A stretch of DNA of 64,000 bases from an uncultured Methylococcales bacterium (GCA_903902705.1 CAIUVX010000094.1:29284-93283); one strand, 5' to 3'; shown: positions 45,599-55,738, numbered from the stretch's first letter. Notes: generated by a model not told the origin, from the letters alone. Numbers and translations are program-made.

Positions 45599-45662
45599 GT
45601 AGGTTAGCGATAGCGTAACCCGATAGTCGTATTAATCAAAAGTCGGGTACGGCAAGCCCGAA
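45599..45662. repeat. REP-like palindrome (GTAACCCGACA family), copy B
   Basis: TGTAGGTTAGCGATAGCG and GTAACCCGATA face AGTCGGGTACGGCAAGCCCG. It is a diverged copy of the repeat at 16208-16284, directly after the xseA stop. Confidence 0.65.
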
Positions 45663-45698
45663 CGTGGGGCGGGTTATTCAACCCGCCCCATACGTTTT
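45663..45698. terminator. Strong hairpin between xseA and the secreted-protein gene (bidirectional)
   Basis: GGGGCGGGTT and AACCCGCCCC form a perfect 10-bp GC-rich stem with a 4-nt loop; ATACGTTTT follows on the plus strand. It lies between two convergent genes. Confidence 0.75.
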
Positions 45699-45720
45699 AA
45701 TTCCAGCATGATGCACAACT

Positions 45721-46494
45721 TTACCGTTTATCTTGTGCTTCTTTGCTGATGGTGACATGGTAGATCACATGAAGAGCCCACGATGGATTCAATGTATCGT
45801 AAGCGGAAAATTCAATTGTGTGTTTTCCAGATTTAAGTGGGGCAAGCATAAGCCAGAAACCATCCGAAACCATAACTTGCTGCTCCCCTGTAATACATGG
45901 ATCTAAAGCTATTTGACTAGGATCAGCCGTAAATTTTGTTAATTGAGAGATTCCACGGTAATTAGTTAGATTGTTCAGTTCAACTCCATCCACTTTAGCT
46001 GACAAAGTTTTATTTAAATCCGTAACCCAAAGATCATAAGATGGAGTTATCCCAGAAGTCAGAAAATCCTCCATCGTTTGTCCTAGTGCAGGTTTGAAAG
46101 TAGGGTCTGGACATGGGAAATCGTTTTCACTATTCACGAGTGGAAAGAAAATAAATTTACTGGCTGGAATTGTGATCGTCCGTTCTGCAAATGCACCGAA
46201 AGTACCAGCAAGAAACCAGACTTGTCCTTGTTGATTCTGGCTTCCATATTCACCCGTAACATCCGTGATGGGACTTTGAGAAAACGGAACACTTAAAGCC
46301 CATTTCCACCATTCAGCCCCCCAATCACCATAGCTCTTGCCTTGTATCTTGGCATAGGGCTGAATTACTCCAGTGTTATAGTTATGGGTAGTCACTGAGT
46401 GTTTACCATCATCATCTCTCTCCGACCCAGCATAGACATTCATAGCAGATACTGTGATGACTGTCACAATAAGTATTTGATATAACTTGTTCAT
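45721..46494 (-). CDS. Secreted protein of unknown function
   Basis: 257 residues from the ATG at 46494 (GAGGAG upstream). A signal peptide covers residues 1-22 (ILIVTVITVSAMNVYAGS). The mature part has a tryptophan-rich stretch KSYGDWGAEWWKWALSVP and PASKFIFFPLVNSEND, a pattern I have seen in hypothetical exported proteins but cannot tie to a function. Two cysteines (FPCPDPTF and LDPCITGE) may form a disulfide. It should be periplasmic or extracellular. It is monocistronic. Confidence 0.8.
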   Translation of the reverse strand: MNKLYQILIVTVITVSAMNVYAGSERDDDGKHSVTTHNYNTGVIQPYAKIQGKSYGDWGAEWWKWALSVPFSQSPITDVTGEYGSQNQQGQVWFLAGTFGAFAERTITIPASKFIFFPLVNSENDFPCPDPTFKPALGQTMEDFLTSGITPSYDLWVTDLNKTLSAKVDGVELNNLTNYRGISQLTKFTADPSQIALDPCITGEQQVMVSDGFWLMLAPLKSGKHTIEFSAYDTLNPSWALHVIYHVTISKEAQDKR

Positions 46495-46659
46495 GATTAT
46501 TCTCCTCATAAATTAATTTTTTTAGTGACAAAAAACCACACCCAAATAATCATGTAGCTCCGCTGTCGCCAATTGATTTTTTCTTCTTATTGCGGTTCGC
46601 ACTATATACGAAATAATCCAAGCACTGCATCCATCAAATGATGGATAAATTCACTTTTT

Positions 46660-47328
46660 TTAAGTGCGTGTGAACAAAAAAATCAGTCGTAGCAAATCGG
46701 ATTGTCTATGTGTAGCGGTCTTACTGAATACGCTATGGAGTTGACTGCGTGCCGTGCTGGTCGCAATGTGCCATTTTTCACAGTAGTCATTAAGAGTTAA
46801 ACCATCTGCAAACGCACGACACAGCCGCGCTTCGGTTGTGGTTAAATTGAATTGTTTATTAAAAAGCAGCCATTGCTGAGAAGGCTGGTGATTAGGATCA
46901 CGCAGGGTAATCATGTAACGGGCGAGGTGTAAATCGGGTTCGGTGGGTTTGGGTAATTGAAAGCAGTTAAGCAGTAATAGGTCACGCTCGTTTTCACCTT
47001 CCAACAATAAACAGAGTAGATTGGCTTGGTGATTTTTTTCGTTGGCGAAAGCGGCAAAGCAGGACGCATGATGCGCTTGGTGCAGGGTAAATTTGGGCGA
47101 TAAGGCAAGTGGCAAGTCGTACTTTTTTAAAATTGCATTCACTTGTGAGGTCGCGTAAATAACTTGAGTTTCGTTATTTAACAACAGCACGCCATCGCTT
47201 TTATGTTCCAGACACGCATGGCAATGAGGCGTTGAAAAGGTTTTATGCAGATCATCAACAACGCGATCTTCTACGCGACGTGGCTGAGCGCGGCGTTCAG
47301 CTCTGAATGGGGGTGGGTGGTGAGGCAT
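46660..47328 (-). CDS. LuxR-type HTH transcriptional regulator
   Basis: 222 residues from the ATG at 47328 (CGAGGAG upstream). The C-terminal 65 residues are a LuxR/GerE-like helix-turn-helix (LTTTEARLCRAFADGLTLND, HIATSTARSQLHSVFSKT). The middle has a PAS-like region (DGVLLLNNETQVIYATSQVN). The N-terminus is short and basic. The ligand and targets are unknown; the secreted-protein gene downstream on the same strand, 165 bp away, is one candidate. Confidence 0.85.
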   Translation of the reverse strand: MPHHPPPFRAERRAQPRRVEDRVVDDLHKTFSTPHCHACLEHKSDGVLLLNNETQVIYATSQVNAILKKYDLPLALSPKFTLHQAHHASCFAAFANEKNHQANLLCLLLEGENERDLLLLNCFQLPKPTEPDLHLARYMITLRDPNHQPSQQWLLFNKQFNLTTTEARLCRAFADGLTLNDYCEKWHIATSTARSQLHSVFSKTATHRQSDLLRLIFLFTRT

Positions 47329-47471
47329 ATCAAAGTCTCCTCGTTGAAACTTTGCGTACCTAATCACATAGTGTCAACTGCTCTTCCAAACATGGCTCAT
47401 TTTGCGCGTTGATTATTGTTGTGTAAAGTAAAATACTGGGATTTATACCGCAATATTTAGCCTTTACGCCC

Positions 47472-47507
47472 AACGACTGCCAGTCCTTTAAAGGACTGGC
47501 AGTCGTT
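47472..47507. repeat. Perfect 36-bp palindrome, terminator-like
   Basis: AACGACTGCCAGTCCTTT is followed by its exact reverse complement. It lies 14 bp after the mnmE stop (minus strand). A related palindrome lies at 55815-55848 before pmbA. It may serve as a terminator, though no T-run is present. Confidence 0.75.
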
Positions 47508-47521
47508 AAACAAGTGGTTGA

Positions 47522-48865
47522 TTACTTGCCAATACAAAAACTGGAAAATATTTTTCCCAATAAATCATCGGAACTAAACTGTCCCGTGATTTCGGCTAGG
47601 CTGTTTTGTGCTAGGCGTAAATCTTCGGCGACTAATTCACCTGCAAGGCTGGTTTGTAATTGGATTAAGGCGTTGCTGACTGATTCATAACCTTGGTTTA
47701 GGGCTTCGATATGTCGTCTGCGGGCAATAAAAACATTTTCGGTGTTGGCGTTAAAATCGACGCTTTGTTTGAGATGTTCGGTGAGTAGCTCTAGTCCAGC
47801 ACCTGTTTTGATGGATAGGTAGATTTCGCTTTGGTGTTGGTGTTGTTCAATTTTTGGCGCAATGCCTAGCAGGTCTATTTTATTGTAAATTTTGGTGATG
47901 TCGATATGAGAGGGCAGGGCGGCTAATAGTTCGGTGTCTTCGTCAGCTCTGGCATCAATGAGTAATAAGATTTTGTCGGCTTTTTCAATTTCTGCCCACG
48001 CACGACGAATGCCTTCTTGTTCTATTTTGTTGTCACTATCACGCAAGCCAGCGGTGTCGATGATGTGTAGCGGCATTCCGTCTAGTTGAATGCGTTCACG
48101 CAATACATCGCGGGTTGTGCCTGCAATATCAGTAACAATAGCCGCTTCGTGTCCCGCCAGTGCGTTGAGTAAACTGGATTTTCCTGCGTTGGGTTTTCCT
48201 GCCAGTACGATAGTCATACCATCGCGTAGTAATCGCCCTTGTTTGGCGGTTTTTTGAATTTGTGCTATTCGTTCCAATAAACGGATTAAGCGGGTTTCGA
48301 CAACGCCATCACCAAGAAAGTCGATTTCTTCATCGACAAAATCGATAGCGGCTTCCACATAAATTCGTAATTCGGTGAGTTCTTCTACCAGTTGGTTTAT
48401 TTGTTCTGAAAATACGCCCTGCATGGATTTTTGTGCGGAACGCACTGCGTGTTCAGTGCTGCTGGTAATCAAATCAGCAACCGCTTCGGCTTGAGCTAAA
48501 TCGAGTTTGTTGTTTAAAAATGCGCGTTCGGTGAATTCGCCTGCTTTGGCAAGTCTTGCACCTAGGCTTAATACGCGGCGTAATACCATGTCTAAGACGA
48601 CTACGCCGCCGTGTCCTTGCAGTTCAAGAATGTCTTCGCCTGTATAGGAATGGGGATTAGGAAAGTATAAAGCGATACCTGAGTCGATAATGCTGCCGTC
48701 ATAATCAAGAAATGATGAGTAAACAGCGTGGCGCGGGGTGATGGGTTTGTTGAGCAATTGTTTTGCAATATCGGCAACTAATAAACCTGAGATGCGAATA
48801 ATGCCAACACCGCCACACCCTGAGGGCGTGGCGATAGCGGCGATGGTGTCGGTGTGGTTTAGCAT
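47522..48865 (-). CDS. mnmE: tRNA uridine-5-carboxymethylaminomethyl modification GTPase
   Basis: 447 residues. With MnmG it modifies wobble uridine 34 of several tRNAs. N-terminal folate-binding domain ([20 protein letters not shown]), G1 [18 protein letters not shown], switch [14 protein letters not shown]3 [11 protein letters not shown]4 YNKIDL and the invariant C-terminal CIGK. It follows yidC on the minus strand, the usual gammaproteobacterial order. Confidence 0.96.
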   Translation of the reverse strand: MLNHTDTIAAIATPSGCGGVGIIRISGLLVADIAKQLLNKPITPRHAVYSSFLDYDGSIIDSGIALYFPNPHSYTGEDILELQGHGGVVVLDMVLRRVLSLGARLAKAGEFTERAFLNNKLDLAQAEAVADLITSSTEHAVRSAQKSMQGVFSEQINQLVEELTELRIYVEAAIDFVDEEIDFLGDGVVETRLIRLLERIAQIQKTAKQGRLLRDGMTIVLAGKPNAGKSSLLNALAGHEAAIVTDIAGTTRDVLRERIQLDGMPLHIIDTAGLRDSDNKIEQEGIRRAWAEIEKADKILLLIDARADEDTELLAALPSHIDITKIYNKIDLLGIAPKIEQHQHQSEIYLSIKTGAGLELLTEHLKQSVDFNANTENVFIARRRHIEALNQGYESVSNALIQLQTSLAGELVAEDLRLAQNSLAEITGQFSSDDLLGKIFSSFCIGK

Positions 48866-48905
48866 TGATTCAACGCCTTAGGATTTGATGACAGGTTCAG
48901 TCAAA

Positions 48906-48973
48906 CCGTTCGCCCTGAGCTTGTCGAAGGGGGGATAAAACCGTTCATGGTTCGACAAGCTCACCACGAACGG
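48906..48973. repeat. REP palindrome (TTCGACAAGCTC family), core-only copy 4
   Basis: CCGTTCGCCCTGAGCTTGTC faces GTTCGACAAGCTCACCACG, ending AACGG. The outer MITE-like ends of copies 1-3 are missing. It lies between yidC and mnmE and may stabilise the 3' end of the yidC message. Confidence 0.8.
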
Positions 48974-48981
48974 TTTTTATA

Positions 48982-50697
48982 TTAAGGTGCTTTTTCTATT
49001 TGCCTAGTGATAATGGTTTGTTGAATAATCGACAGGGTGTTGTTGATAACCCAATACAAAACCAAGCCAGCAGGGAAGAATAAAAAGAACACGGTAAACA
49101 CGATAGGAAACATTTTCATGACTTTCGCTTGAATCGGGTCTATCGGTGCTGGGTTAAGCCCTTGCTGAATTTTCATGGAAATACCCATAATAACGGGCAA
49201 AACAAAGAACGGGTCTTGTATGGATAAATCTTGTATCCATAACATGAACGGTGCTTGGCGAAATTCAACGGTTTCACTCAGTACCCAATACAATGCCATA
49301 AACACAGGGATTTGTATCAGTATCGGTAAACAGCCGCCCAATGGGTTGACCTTTTCCTTCTTGTACAATGCCATCATTTCAGTATTAAAACGCGGTCTGT
49401 CATCAGCAAAACGTTCTTGCAGTTCTTTCAGACGCGGCTGAATTTTGCGCATTTTCGCCATTGATTTAAAACTGGCTTGTGATAGCGGAAAAAACAACAG
49501 TTTGATACACATGGTCACGCCGATAATAGCTAGCCCCCAGTTACCTATAAAGCTGTGAATTTTATTCAGTAGCGAATAAATGGGTTTACCAACAAACGTT
49601 AACACGCTGTAATCCACGGTTAATTCCAGACCATTGGCTACTTGTTCCATCATGGGCTGAATTTTAGGCCCTGCGAATAATTGGGCAGAAAATTTAGTGG
49701 TGGTGTCGTTGAGTACAGTGATTGATGGCGAATAAGAGCCTATTAGATAACGACCATCTTTTAATTCATCGGTGTACAGTTTATTTTCTTGGTCTGCGGG
49801 TGGAATCCACGCAGAGGCAAAATAATGTTGAATCATGGCAACCCAACCACCTTTGGTAATGGTGTTTTCAAGGTCTTGTTTAGCCATATCATCAAAGCTG
49901 ACTTTTTGGTATTTATTCTTTTCAGTATAAATAACACCACCATCATAAGCTCTCATGCCACCTGTGAGCATATTGCCTTTACCTTCGGTATTGGGGACGC
50001 GCAATAGTTGGCTGTATTGTCTGCCTACCCAAGGTTTATTGGTGTTGTTTTGTATGCTTTGTTCCAGAGCTATTGCGTAACTACCACGTTTAAAGGTAAA
50101 TACTTTGCTGACCACTAGCCCGTTATTATCTGTCCACGTTAACGGTACAGACAGGCTGTCTTGCCCTTCTGCTAAGGTGTAGCTGTCTTTTTCAGAACTA
50201 AAAACACTGTAATGATTAGGTGCGGTTGCTGAATCTTTTTCGGTGATAAAACCACTTTGTGCCACAAATAGTTTTTTTGGGTCACTGTTAAATAATCTGA
50301 CAGGTGCGGTATTTTTTTCCGCAACTTCCATACCGACTAAGCTGCGTAAATAATCAACAGTGGTGTTAGATTTTTCTACAGGGTAAGTCAGTAAATCTAA
50401 GTTAATAATGCTTCCACCTTGTGGGTCAATTTCTAATGAAATCACATCGGTTTTAACTTTGATGGTTTTAGCCACTACTGCGGCTGTTACAGGTACGGAA
50501 ACAGTTTGCTCACTTGTACTTGTTGCTGACTCTGTGTTTGTGCCATTCGCTGTAGTGGGCAAATCATCCGCGTTAATCGGAGTATTCGCCGTTTCAGCAA
50601 CTTGCAGCTTTGGGTCATAGTCTTGTTGCCATGCTTGACTCAGCATAAAAATAAGCATTGCAAAGGTAACGACCAGTATAAATCTTATATTATCCAT
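48982..50697 (-). CDS. yidC: Membrane protein insertase YidC
   Basis: 571 residues from the ATG at 50697 ([18 protein letters not shown]). N-terminal helix, a large periplasmic beta domain (about 90-350), then five helices with the conserved insertase core ([59 protein letters not shown]). It inserts proteins into the inner membrane with or without Sec. Its start overlaps the end of yidD by 8 bp. Confidence 0.97.
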   Translation of the reverse strand: MDNIRFILVVTFAMLIFMLSQAWQQDYDPKLQVAETANTPINADDLPTTANGTNTESATSTSEQTVSVPVTAAVVAKTIKVKTDVISLEIDPQGGSIINLDLLTYPVEKSNTTVDYLRSLVGMEVAEKNTAPVRLFNSDPKKLFVAQSGFITEKDSATAPNHYSVFSSEKDSYTLAEGQDSLSVPLTWTDNNGLVVSKVFTFKRGSYAIALEQSIQNNTNKPWVGRQYSQLLRVPNTEGKGNMLTGGMRAYDGGVIYTEKNKYQKVSFDDMAKQDLENTITKGGWVAMIQHYFASAWIPPADQENKLYTDELKDGRYLIGSYSPSITVLNDTTTKFSAQLFAGPKIQPMMEQVANGLELTVDYSVLTFVGKPIYSLLNKIHSFIGNWGLAIIGVTMCIKLLFFPLSQASFKSMAKMRKIQPRLKELQERFADDRPRFNTEMMALYKKEKVNPLGGCLPILIQIPVFMALYWVLSETVEFRQAPFMLWIQDLSIQDPFFVLPVIMGISMKIQQGLNPAPIDPIQAKVMKMFPIVFTVFFLFFPAGLVLYWVINNTLSIIQQTIITRQIEKAP

Positions 50698-50923
50698 TCT
50701 TTTTACCAAATTTTTCTGGAACAGGATCAATGCCACCCTCATGAAAGGGATGGCATTTTAATAATCTTCTGAGAGTGAGATAGAAACCAATCATCGCGCC
50801 ATAACGCGTCAATGCCTCTAGGGAATAACTTGAACAGCTTGGATAAAAACGACAGTTAGACCCAAGCAAGGGGCTAATAAAGTATTTATAAAACTTTATA
50901 AGTGCTATGAGTACGAAGCGCAT
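50690..50923 (-). CDS. yidD: Membrane insertion efficiency factor YidD
   Basis: 77 residues: [31 protein letters not shown] and [12 protein letters not shown] are diagnostic. It assists YidC-linked insertion. It overlaps rnpA by 19 bp and yidC by 8 bp. Confidence 0.95.
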   Translation of the reverse strand: MRFVLIALIKFYKYFISPLLGSNCRFYPSCSSYSLEALTRYGAMIGFYLTLRRLLKCHPFHEGGIDPVPEKFGKKNG

Positions 50924-51270
50924 CGGGTTACCAACCTAAGCCAATGCTTTTCCAAAGACTTTCTTAATAATGCCAGCGGAACACCAATTGCTTCCCTACG
51001 AGCCAAAACGACAATATCTATATTTCCCAGATTTTCTTGTAGCCTAAAGTTTTCCCTGACAGTGCGTTTAATGATATTTCTATGCACTGCTTTTTTTATA
51101 CTTTTTTTTGCAATTGCCAAGCCTAGCCGTGAATAATCGAGATCATTTTGAATGGCTAACAGGGTAAAATAGGTGTCACTGGATTTTACAGGCTTAGCAA
51201 AAACTTTTTTATAGTCAGCAGGGGTTTTTAACCGATGCTCTGGGGGAAAACTAAAAGTGTGTTGTTTCAC
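50905..51270 (-). CDS. rnpA: Ribonuclease P protein component
   Basis: 121 residues. It binds RNase P RNA and helps 5' tRNA processing. Motifs: [20 protein letters not shown], and [20 protein letters not shown] with RTVRENFRL. The start is GTG, overlapping the rpmH stop (GTGTGA), the normal coupling of these genes. Confidence 0.95.
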   Translation of the reverse strand: MKQHTFSFPPEHRLKTPADYKKVFAKPVKSSDTYFTLLAIQNDLDYSRLGLAIAKKSIKKAVHRNIIKRTVRENFRLQENLGNIDIVVLARREAIGVPLALLRKSLEKHWLRLVTRCASYS

Positions 51271-51404
51271 ACACGCGTTAGTTGAGCGCGACCTTTTGCT
51301 CTGCGTGCTTTAATTACGTTGCGACCGCCGACCGTTGCCATTCTGGCACGAAAGCCATGGGTTCTAGCGCGTTTTAATTTACTGGGTTGGTATGTTCTTT
51401 TCAT
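51267..51404 (-). CDS. rpmH: 50S ribosomal protein L34
   Basis: 45 residues reading [20 protein letters not shown] and continuing through [18 protein letters not shown] to a TGA at 51267-51269. This is a full-length L34, too short for common ORF cut-offs. It heads the rpmH-rnpA-yidD-yidC-mnmE block and is divergent from dnaA. Confidence 0.97.
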   Translation of the reverse strand: MKRTYQPSKLKRARTHGFRARMATVGGRNVIKARRAKGRAQLTRV

Positions 51405-51560
51405 TTTACTTGAAGCCTACGGATGAGTGATAACAAAAACGGATAAAAAAGACTACCGATGATAAAATAAACAACGCCCCCTGTCAATTCTGTAGTGTAA
51501 TGTTTTGTTAGGGTATAGTGACATATCTCTTTACACCCCTCAAATTGTTATCAACTGCAC

Positions 51561-52886
51561 ATGAACTCAATCTGGAATAACTGCCTTGCTAAACTTGAAA
51601 ATGAAATATCTGGTTCAGATTTCAGCACTTGGATACGTCCGCTTCAGTCGGTAGAGAATGCCAGTCAAATAACCTTACTTGCACCCAATCGTTTTGTATT
51701 AGACTGGGTTAAACAGCATTATTTTGGCAAAATAGAAGACGCTATTCGAGAGTTTTCCAATGGTACGCTAGCGTTAAATATGGAAATTGGTTCTAAAAAT
51801 TCAGTAGCCCCCGCCGCAACAACTGCCAAAAAAACAAGCAAACCCACTGAAACTAAAAAAACAAGTCCTAACTTCCTTAACAAAGCGTTTACTTTTGATA
51901 ATTTTGTTGAAGGTAAATCCAATCAATTAGCCAGAGCTGCGTCGTTACAAGTGTCTGAAAATATAGGTAGAGCCTATAATCCATTATTAATTTATGGTAG
52001 TTCAGGCTTGGGGAAAACCCATTTAATGCACGCCGTTGGTAATGCAATATTTGCCAAAAATCCTTCGGCAACCATTGTTTATTTACATTCGGAAAAGTTT
52101 GTTCAGGATATGGTCAGAGCCTTACAGCAAAACTCTATCAATAGTTTTAAAGAATATTACCGTGCCATTGACGTGCTGTTAATTGACGATATTCAGTTTT
52201 TTGCAGGTAAAGAACGTTCACAAGAAGAGTTTTTTCACACCTTTAACAGTCTATTGGATAGAAAACACCAAGTTATTTTGACTTGCGATAAGTATCCCAA
52301 AGAAATTGTCGGGCTTGAAGAACGTTTAAAATCACGCTTTGGTTCAGGATTACCCGTGTCCATTGAACCGCCAGATATGGAAACCAGAGCGGCTATTTTG
52401 ATGAAAAAAGCCGCGCAAACGACTATAAAATTACCGCAAGAAGTGGCTTTTTTTATCGCCAAACGCATTCCTTCCAATGTCAGAGACCTAGAAGGCGCGT
52501 TAAGACGAGTCATCGCTAATGCACAATTTACAGGGCGAGAAATTACCATTGAATTTACCAAAGAAGCCTTGCACGATTTAATTTCCTTACAAGATAAGCT
52601 GGTCAATATCGACAATATTCAAAAAACCGTTGCCGATTATTTCAAAATTCGCATCGCTGATTTATTGTCCAAAAGCCGAAGCCAATCGGTGACTCGTCCA
52701 CGGCAAATTGCCATGAGCTTAGCAAGGGAACTAACTTCACACAGCCTCGCTGAAATAGGTGCCGCCTTTAGTGGACGCGATCACAGCACGGTGATTAATG
52801 CCTGTAAAAAAGTGAAATCCTTAAGGAGTTCAGATTCCAAAACTGCTGAGGATTATGTCAATTTATTGCGTGCCTTACATCACTAA
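51561..52886 (+). CDS. dnaA: Chromosomal replication initiator DnaA
   Basis: 441 residues. Domain I ([20 protein letters not shown]), a short linker rich in A, T and K, AAA+ domain III with Walker [17 protein letters not shown] and Walker [15 protein letters not shown], and domain IV with the DnaA-box binding signature [18 protein letters not shown]. It starts replication at oriC. The gene normally next to it, dnaN, is absent; a repeat and a diguanylate cyclase follow instead. Confidence 0.97.
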   Translation: MNSIWNNCLAKLENEISGSDFSTWIRPLQSVENASQITLLAPNRFVLDWVKQHYFGKIEDAIREFSNGTLALNMEIGSKNSVAPAATTAKKTSKPTETKKTSPNFLNKAFTFDNFVEGKSNQLARAASLQVSENIGRAYNPLLIYGSSGLGKTHLMHAVGNAIFAKNPSATIVYLHSEKFVQDMVRALQQNSINSFKEYYRAIDVLLIDDIQFFAGKERSQEEFFHTFNSLLDRKHQVILTCDKYPKEIVGLEERLKSRFGSGLPVSIEPPDMETRAAILMKKAAQTTIKLPQEVAFFIAKRIPSNVRDLEGALRRVIANAQFTGREITIEFTKEALHDLISLQDKLVNIDNIQKTVADYFKIRIADLLSKSRSQSVTRPRQIAMSLARELTSHSLAEIGAAFSGRDHSTVINACKKVKSLRSSDSKTAEDYVNLLRALHH

Positions 52887-52933
52887 GTCGTAAGACCGAA
52901 CACGCTAACGAGACCGTGAAAGTATTCTGTAGG

Positions 52934-52978
52934 CTTTGTGATGGGTTTCGCAAGCTCTACCCCTCTTACGGAGTTAGC
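52934..52978. repeat. REP-like repeat, copy B
   Basis: TTTGTGATGGGTTTCGCAAG and CTCTACCC repeat the right part of 11024-11090. It lies just after dnaA. Confidence 0.6.
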
Positions 52979-53108
52979 TTTTCTTTTTCCATATTGAAAA
53001 CTATAACTTTTTGGGGCTGTGTGCGTAACATGAGTTAATATGATTCTTTCCTTTGTGGGAAGTGATTGTTTGATTACCCACTGTATTTCAGATAAAGGCA
53101 TTATTTTT

Positions 53109-54683
53109 ATGCACACTGATCCATTCACTGCCCTTATTTTTAATACAGTTGCTGCATTGTTAATGAGTGCTGGCTTGTTCGCCGTATCGCGGGGTTATTT
53201 AGGCGAAGTTAAAGGTCTGTGTCGCTGGGCTATGGCTTTGCTGTTACTAGGAATAGGCTGTATTTTTGCCGCACTAACCCATGCTTTTCCGATTCTTTTT
53301 GAATTCGGAGTAGGTTTTACTTTAAATCTACTGGCACTGGCCTTTTTTTTCCATGCCTTGGTGGAATTTAAAGGTATAAATACTTCTGTACGATGGGTGT
53401 ATTGGTTCGTTGTTGTTGTCGTTGTCATACACGCTGCTGTTTTTCAAATCACGCACAGTCTCGCTGCTAAAACCGTTATTGCGGCAAGCAGTAATACGGC
53501 ACTAATGCTTGCCAATGGCTTTTTGTTATTGGTAAACGAGCAAAAAAAAATCCCTATCAGTCATAAATTTACTGGCTATATTTTTGTATGCTGTGCTTGC
53601 GTCTTAGCAGGGCGAGTTTTTTATTATGGTGTCTGGAATACACAACCCGTACTAGACCTTTTCCAACCTAGTATCATTCAAGATATATCCACTCTATCCA
53701 TTTATATCAGCGAGATAATCACCTCTTTTGGCTTCTTGCTGATGTGCAACGATAAGTATTTTAGCGAACGCAAACAAGCAGAAACTGAACTCCGCATTGC
53801 TGCTACGGTTTTTGAATCACAGGAAGGTATGTTTATCACTAATACCAATTGGGTGATTATTAAAGTCAATCAGGCTTTTACAGCAATTACGGGTTATAGC
53901 GCGACTGATGCCATTGGAAAAACGCCCCGTTTATTGAACTCAGGGCGACATGATAAGGCTTTTTATCAGCAAATATGGCAAACCATTAATGAAACCGATG
54001 TGTGGCAAGGTGAAATCTGGAATCAGCGTAAAAATGGTGAAATCTATCCCGAACAGGCGACTATCACTGCCGTGAGAGCGGGTAAAGACAATCAGATTAC
54101 CCATTATGTGGCAACTTTTACCGATATTACCGAGCGCAAAGCCGCCGAAGAGGAAATTAGACAACTGGCTTTTTTTGATCCACTCACAGGCTTACCCAAT
54201 CGGCGGAAATTATTGGATAGATTAGAATATGCCGTCACATTGAATCATCGCGCGAACAGCCAATTCGCAGTATTCATGATGGATTTGGATAAATTCAAAG
54301 CGGTGAACGATGCTTTAGGTCACGCCGCTGGTGATGAGTTACTCAAACAAGTTGCGCTAAGAACTATCGACTGTTTGCGTGCGAGTGACATGGTGGCGCG
54401 TTTAGGTGGTGATGAATTTGTGCTGGTGTTAGAAAACCTGAAAATCCCCGAAGCTGCTGAAATAATTGCCTTAAAAGTGATAGCCAATTTAACCGTGCCG
54501 TTTCAATTGTCCGACAATAACACGGTACAAATTGGCGCGAGTATTGGCATTAGTATTTATCCCCAACACGGCAACACGTCTGAAAAATTGATGGATCACG
54601 CAGACACCGCGCTGTATCAAGCAAAAGATTCAGGACGCGGTTGTTTTGCCTATTTTTCTGGTAATGGGTTAACGCTGTTATAG
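53109..54683 (+). CDS. Membrane PAS-GGDEF diguanylate cyclase
   Basis: 524 residues from the ATG at 53109 (MHTDPFTALIFNTVAALLMS); an in-frame ATG at 53040 is an alternative. About seven membrane helices in the first 215 residues, a PAS domain (VFESQEGMFITNTNWVIIKV to the TDITERK end), and a GGDEF domain with DPLTGLPNRR, MDLDKFKAVNDALGHAAGDE and the intact active site RLGGDEFVLVLE. It should make cyclic di-GMP in response to a membrane or PAS signal. No EAL domain and no RxxD inhibitory site just before GGDEF (SDMVARLGG). Confidence 0.92.
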   Translation: MHTDPFTALIFNTVAALLMSAGLFAVSRGYLGEVKGLCRWAMALLLLGIGCIFAALTHAFPILFEFGVGFTLNLLALAFFFHALVEFKGINTSVRWVYWFVVVVVVIHAAVFQITHSLAAKTVIAASSNTALMLANGFLLLVNEQKKIPISHKFTGYIFVCCACVLAGRVFYYGVWNTQPVLDLFQPSIIQDISTLSIYISEIITSFGFLLMCNDKYFSERKQAETELRIAATVFESQEGMFITNTNWVIIKVNQAFTAITGYSATDAIGKTPRLLNSGRHDKAFYQQIWQTINETDVWQGEIWNQRKNGEIYPEQATITAVRAGKDNQITHYVATFTDITERKAAEEEIRQLAFFDPLTGLPNRRKLLDRLEYAVTLNHRANSQFAVFMMDLDKFKAVNDALGHAAGDELLKQVALRTIDCLRASDMVARLGGDEFVLVLENLKIPEAAEIIALKVIANLTVPFQLSDNNTVQIGASIGISIYPQHGNTSEKLMDHADTALYQAKDSGRGCFAYFSGNGLTLL

Positions 54684-54738
54684 CTCGATAAGATGCGCTA
54701 CATAGATACCGTTTTGCTGGCAAAAACTCAAGCGACAA

Positions 54739-54860
54739 TTAAACTGAATAATTTGGGTCAAAGGGCAGCTCCGATTTTAGAATAGCAAAGGCAAGATGTA
54801 TGAGCTTACGCATGGAGGCGTAGGCGATGGCAATCAAGAGAAAAACCACGCTTTGGCAGA
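54739..54860 (-). pseudogene. IS110-family transposase, 3' end remnant
   Basis: On the minus strand this reads ASMRKLIHLAFAILKSELPF followed by DPNYSV and a stop, the typical C-terminus of IS110-type transposases. The frame closes upstream near 54875, so only about 40 residues survive. It shows past transposition between dnaA and pmbA. Confidence 0.7.
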
Positions 54861-55075
54861 CACGGGGAATATGCGGAAATAATCAAGGCTCAATAGGGTT
54901 ATGTTTTGAGTAATAACTTTGAGAAGTTTAAAGTATGACGACAGAAGCGTAGAGTTATTTTTGAGAAAACGAAACGGAAAGTCGTCATGCTAATAGACGA
55001 CTTTATCACGCTGTATATCGTTGTGTAGCGGATAGTTATAGTTATGCAGGGATTGTTAAAAGTCCGTTAGACGCA
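54861..55075. other. Intergenic debris next to the IS110 remnant
   Basis: No gene or structured RNA was recognised. An inverted pair AAAGTCGTCATG/TATAGACGACTTT (54977-55004 area) may be a hairpin. The stretch probably belonged to the decayed insertion sequence. Confidence 0.35.
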
Positions 55076-55267
55076 CTAGCTGTTCAACCCAAACCAGTCA
55101 ACGGAATGTTGGACAGAATTAACGGGTTTCACCGTCGTATTCTGAAAAAAATCCTCTAGGATATATTCCAAGCCATAAAAGCTACCGTTGTCAAATCCTT
55201 GGCAAAAAACATCAAAATTATTATCAAGATTAACATCGGATGTTTTGTTTTGATTTATTGTTTTCAT
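55076..55267 (-). CDS. Small acidic hypothetical protein
   Basis: 63 residues from the ATG at 55267, chosen because AGGTGG lies 8 nt upstream; an upstream GTG would add four residues. Rich in N, D, F and S (LDNNFDVFCQGFDNGSFYGL), one cysteine, no signal peptide or membrane helix, no family recognised. A clear ribosome-binding site and acidic composition favour a real gene, but homology is untested. Confidence 0.4.
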   Translation of the reverse strand: MKTINQNKTSDVNLDNNFDVFCQGFDNGSFYGLEYILEDFFQNTTVKPVNSVQHSVDWFGLNS

Positions 55268-55406
55268 TTTTATCACCACCTATTTTTTATCAATTATTGC
55301 TGAACGTTGGTCGAATGTTAATGGGTAGTTGCTGAATGTAGTATGAACGGACGAAATAACTTGGTAGTGGTAAAGTAATTTCAATCTAAGTTAGTTACTG
55401 GATATA

Positions 55407-55436
55407 GACCTTTCAGGTTTTTAAAACCTGAAAGGT
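55407..55436. repeat. 30-bp palindrome (GACCTTTCAGGTTTT family)
   Basis: GACCTTTCAGGTTTT faces AAAACCTGAAAGGTC. It resembles the speE terminator stem at 43261-43292. On the minus strand it lies downstream of the small membrane peptide gene and could end its transcript. Confidence 0.65.
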
Positions 55437-55471
55437 CATGAGAAAACCACTGTAAGTTGAAGGTCTAAACT

Positions 55472-55561
55472 TTATTCATCAGTGGGCATATTTTTGAGAA
55501 AAATATGGGCATAAAAAATAGCTACACCAAAAAAACTTGTGAGGATAATATCTAATATCAT
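55472..55561 (-). CDS. Small single-helix membrane peptide (29 residues)
   Basis: The peptide begins MILDIILTSFFGVAIFYAHI and ends KNMPTDE. One membrane helix covers residues 3-20. AGGAGT lies 9 nt before the ATG, better than chance for such a short frame. It resembles in size the small helper subunits of membrane transporters or oxidases, but none can be named. It stands alone between palindromes. Confidence 0.45.
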   Translation of the reverse strand: MILDIILTSFFGVAIFYAHIFLKNMPTDE

Positions 55562-55738
55562 GGGAATACTACTCCTAAAAATGTAAGTTAACGGTTTACC
55601 AATAGTTTCATGTGATAAGTTTTTACATGAGTTTACAGATTGTTAAGCTAATTTCATGCCATAAACTATTATAATCAATAAAGTTAATAAAATTAATTGG
55701 TTAAGAATAAGCTAACATGAATATAAAAAGACTAAGGG

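Noticed and set aside
51405..51560. Possible oriC between rpmH and dnaA
   Set aside because: AT-rich and well placed, but only one weak DnaA-box-like word was found and no clustered boxes, so it is not listed as an origin.
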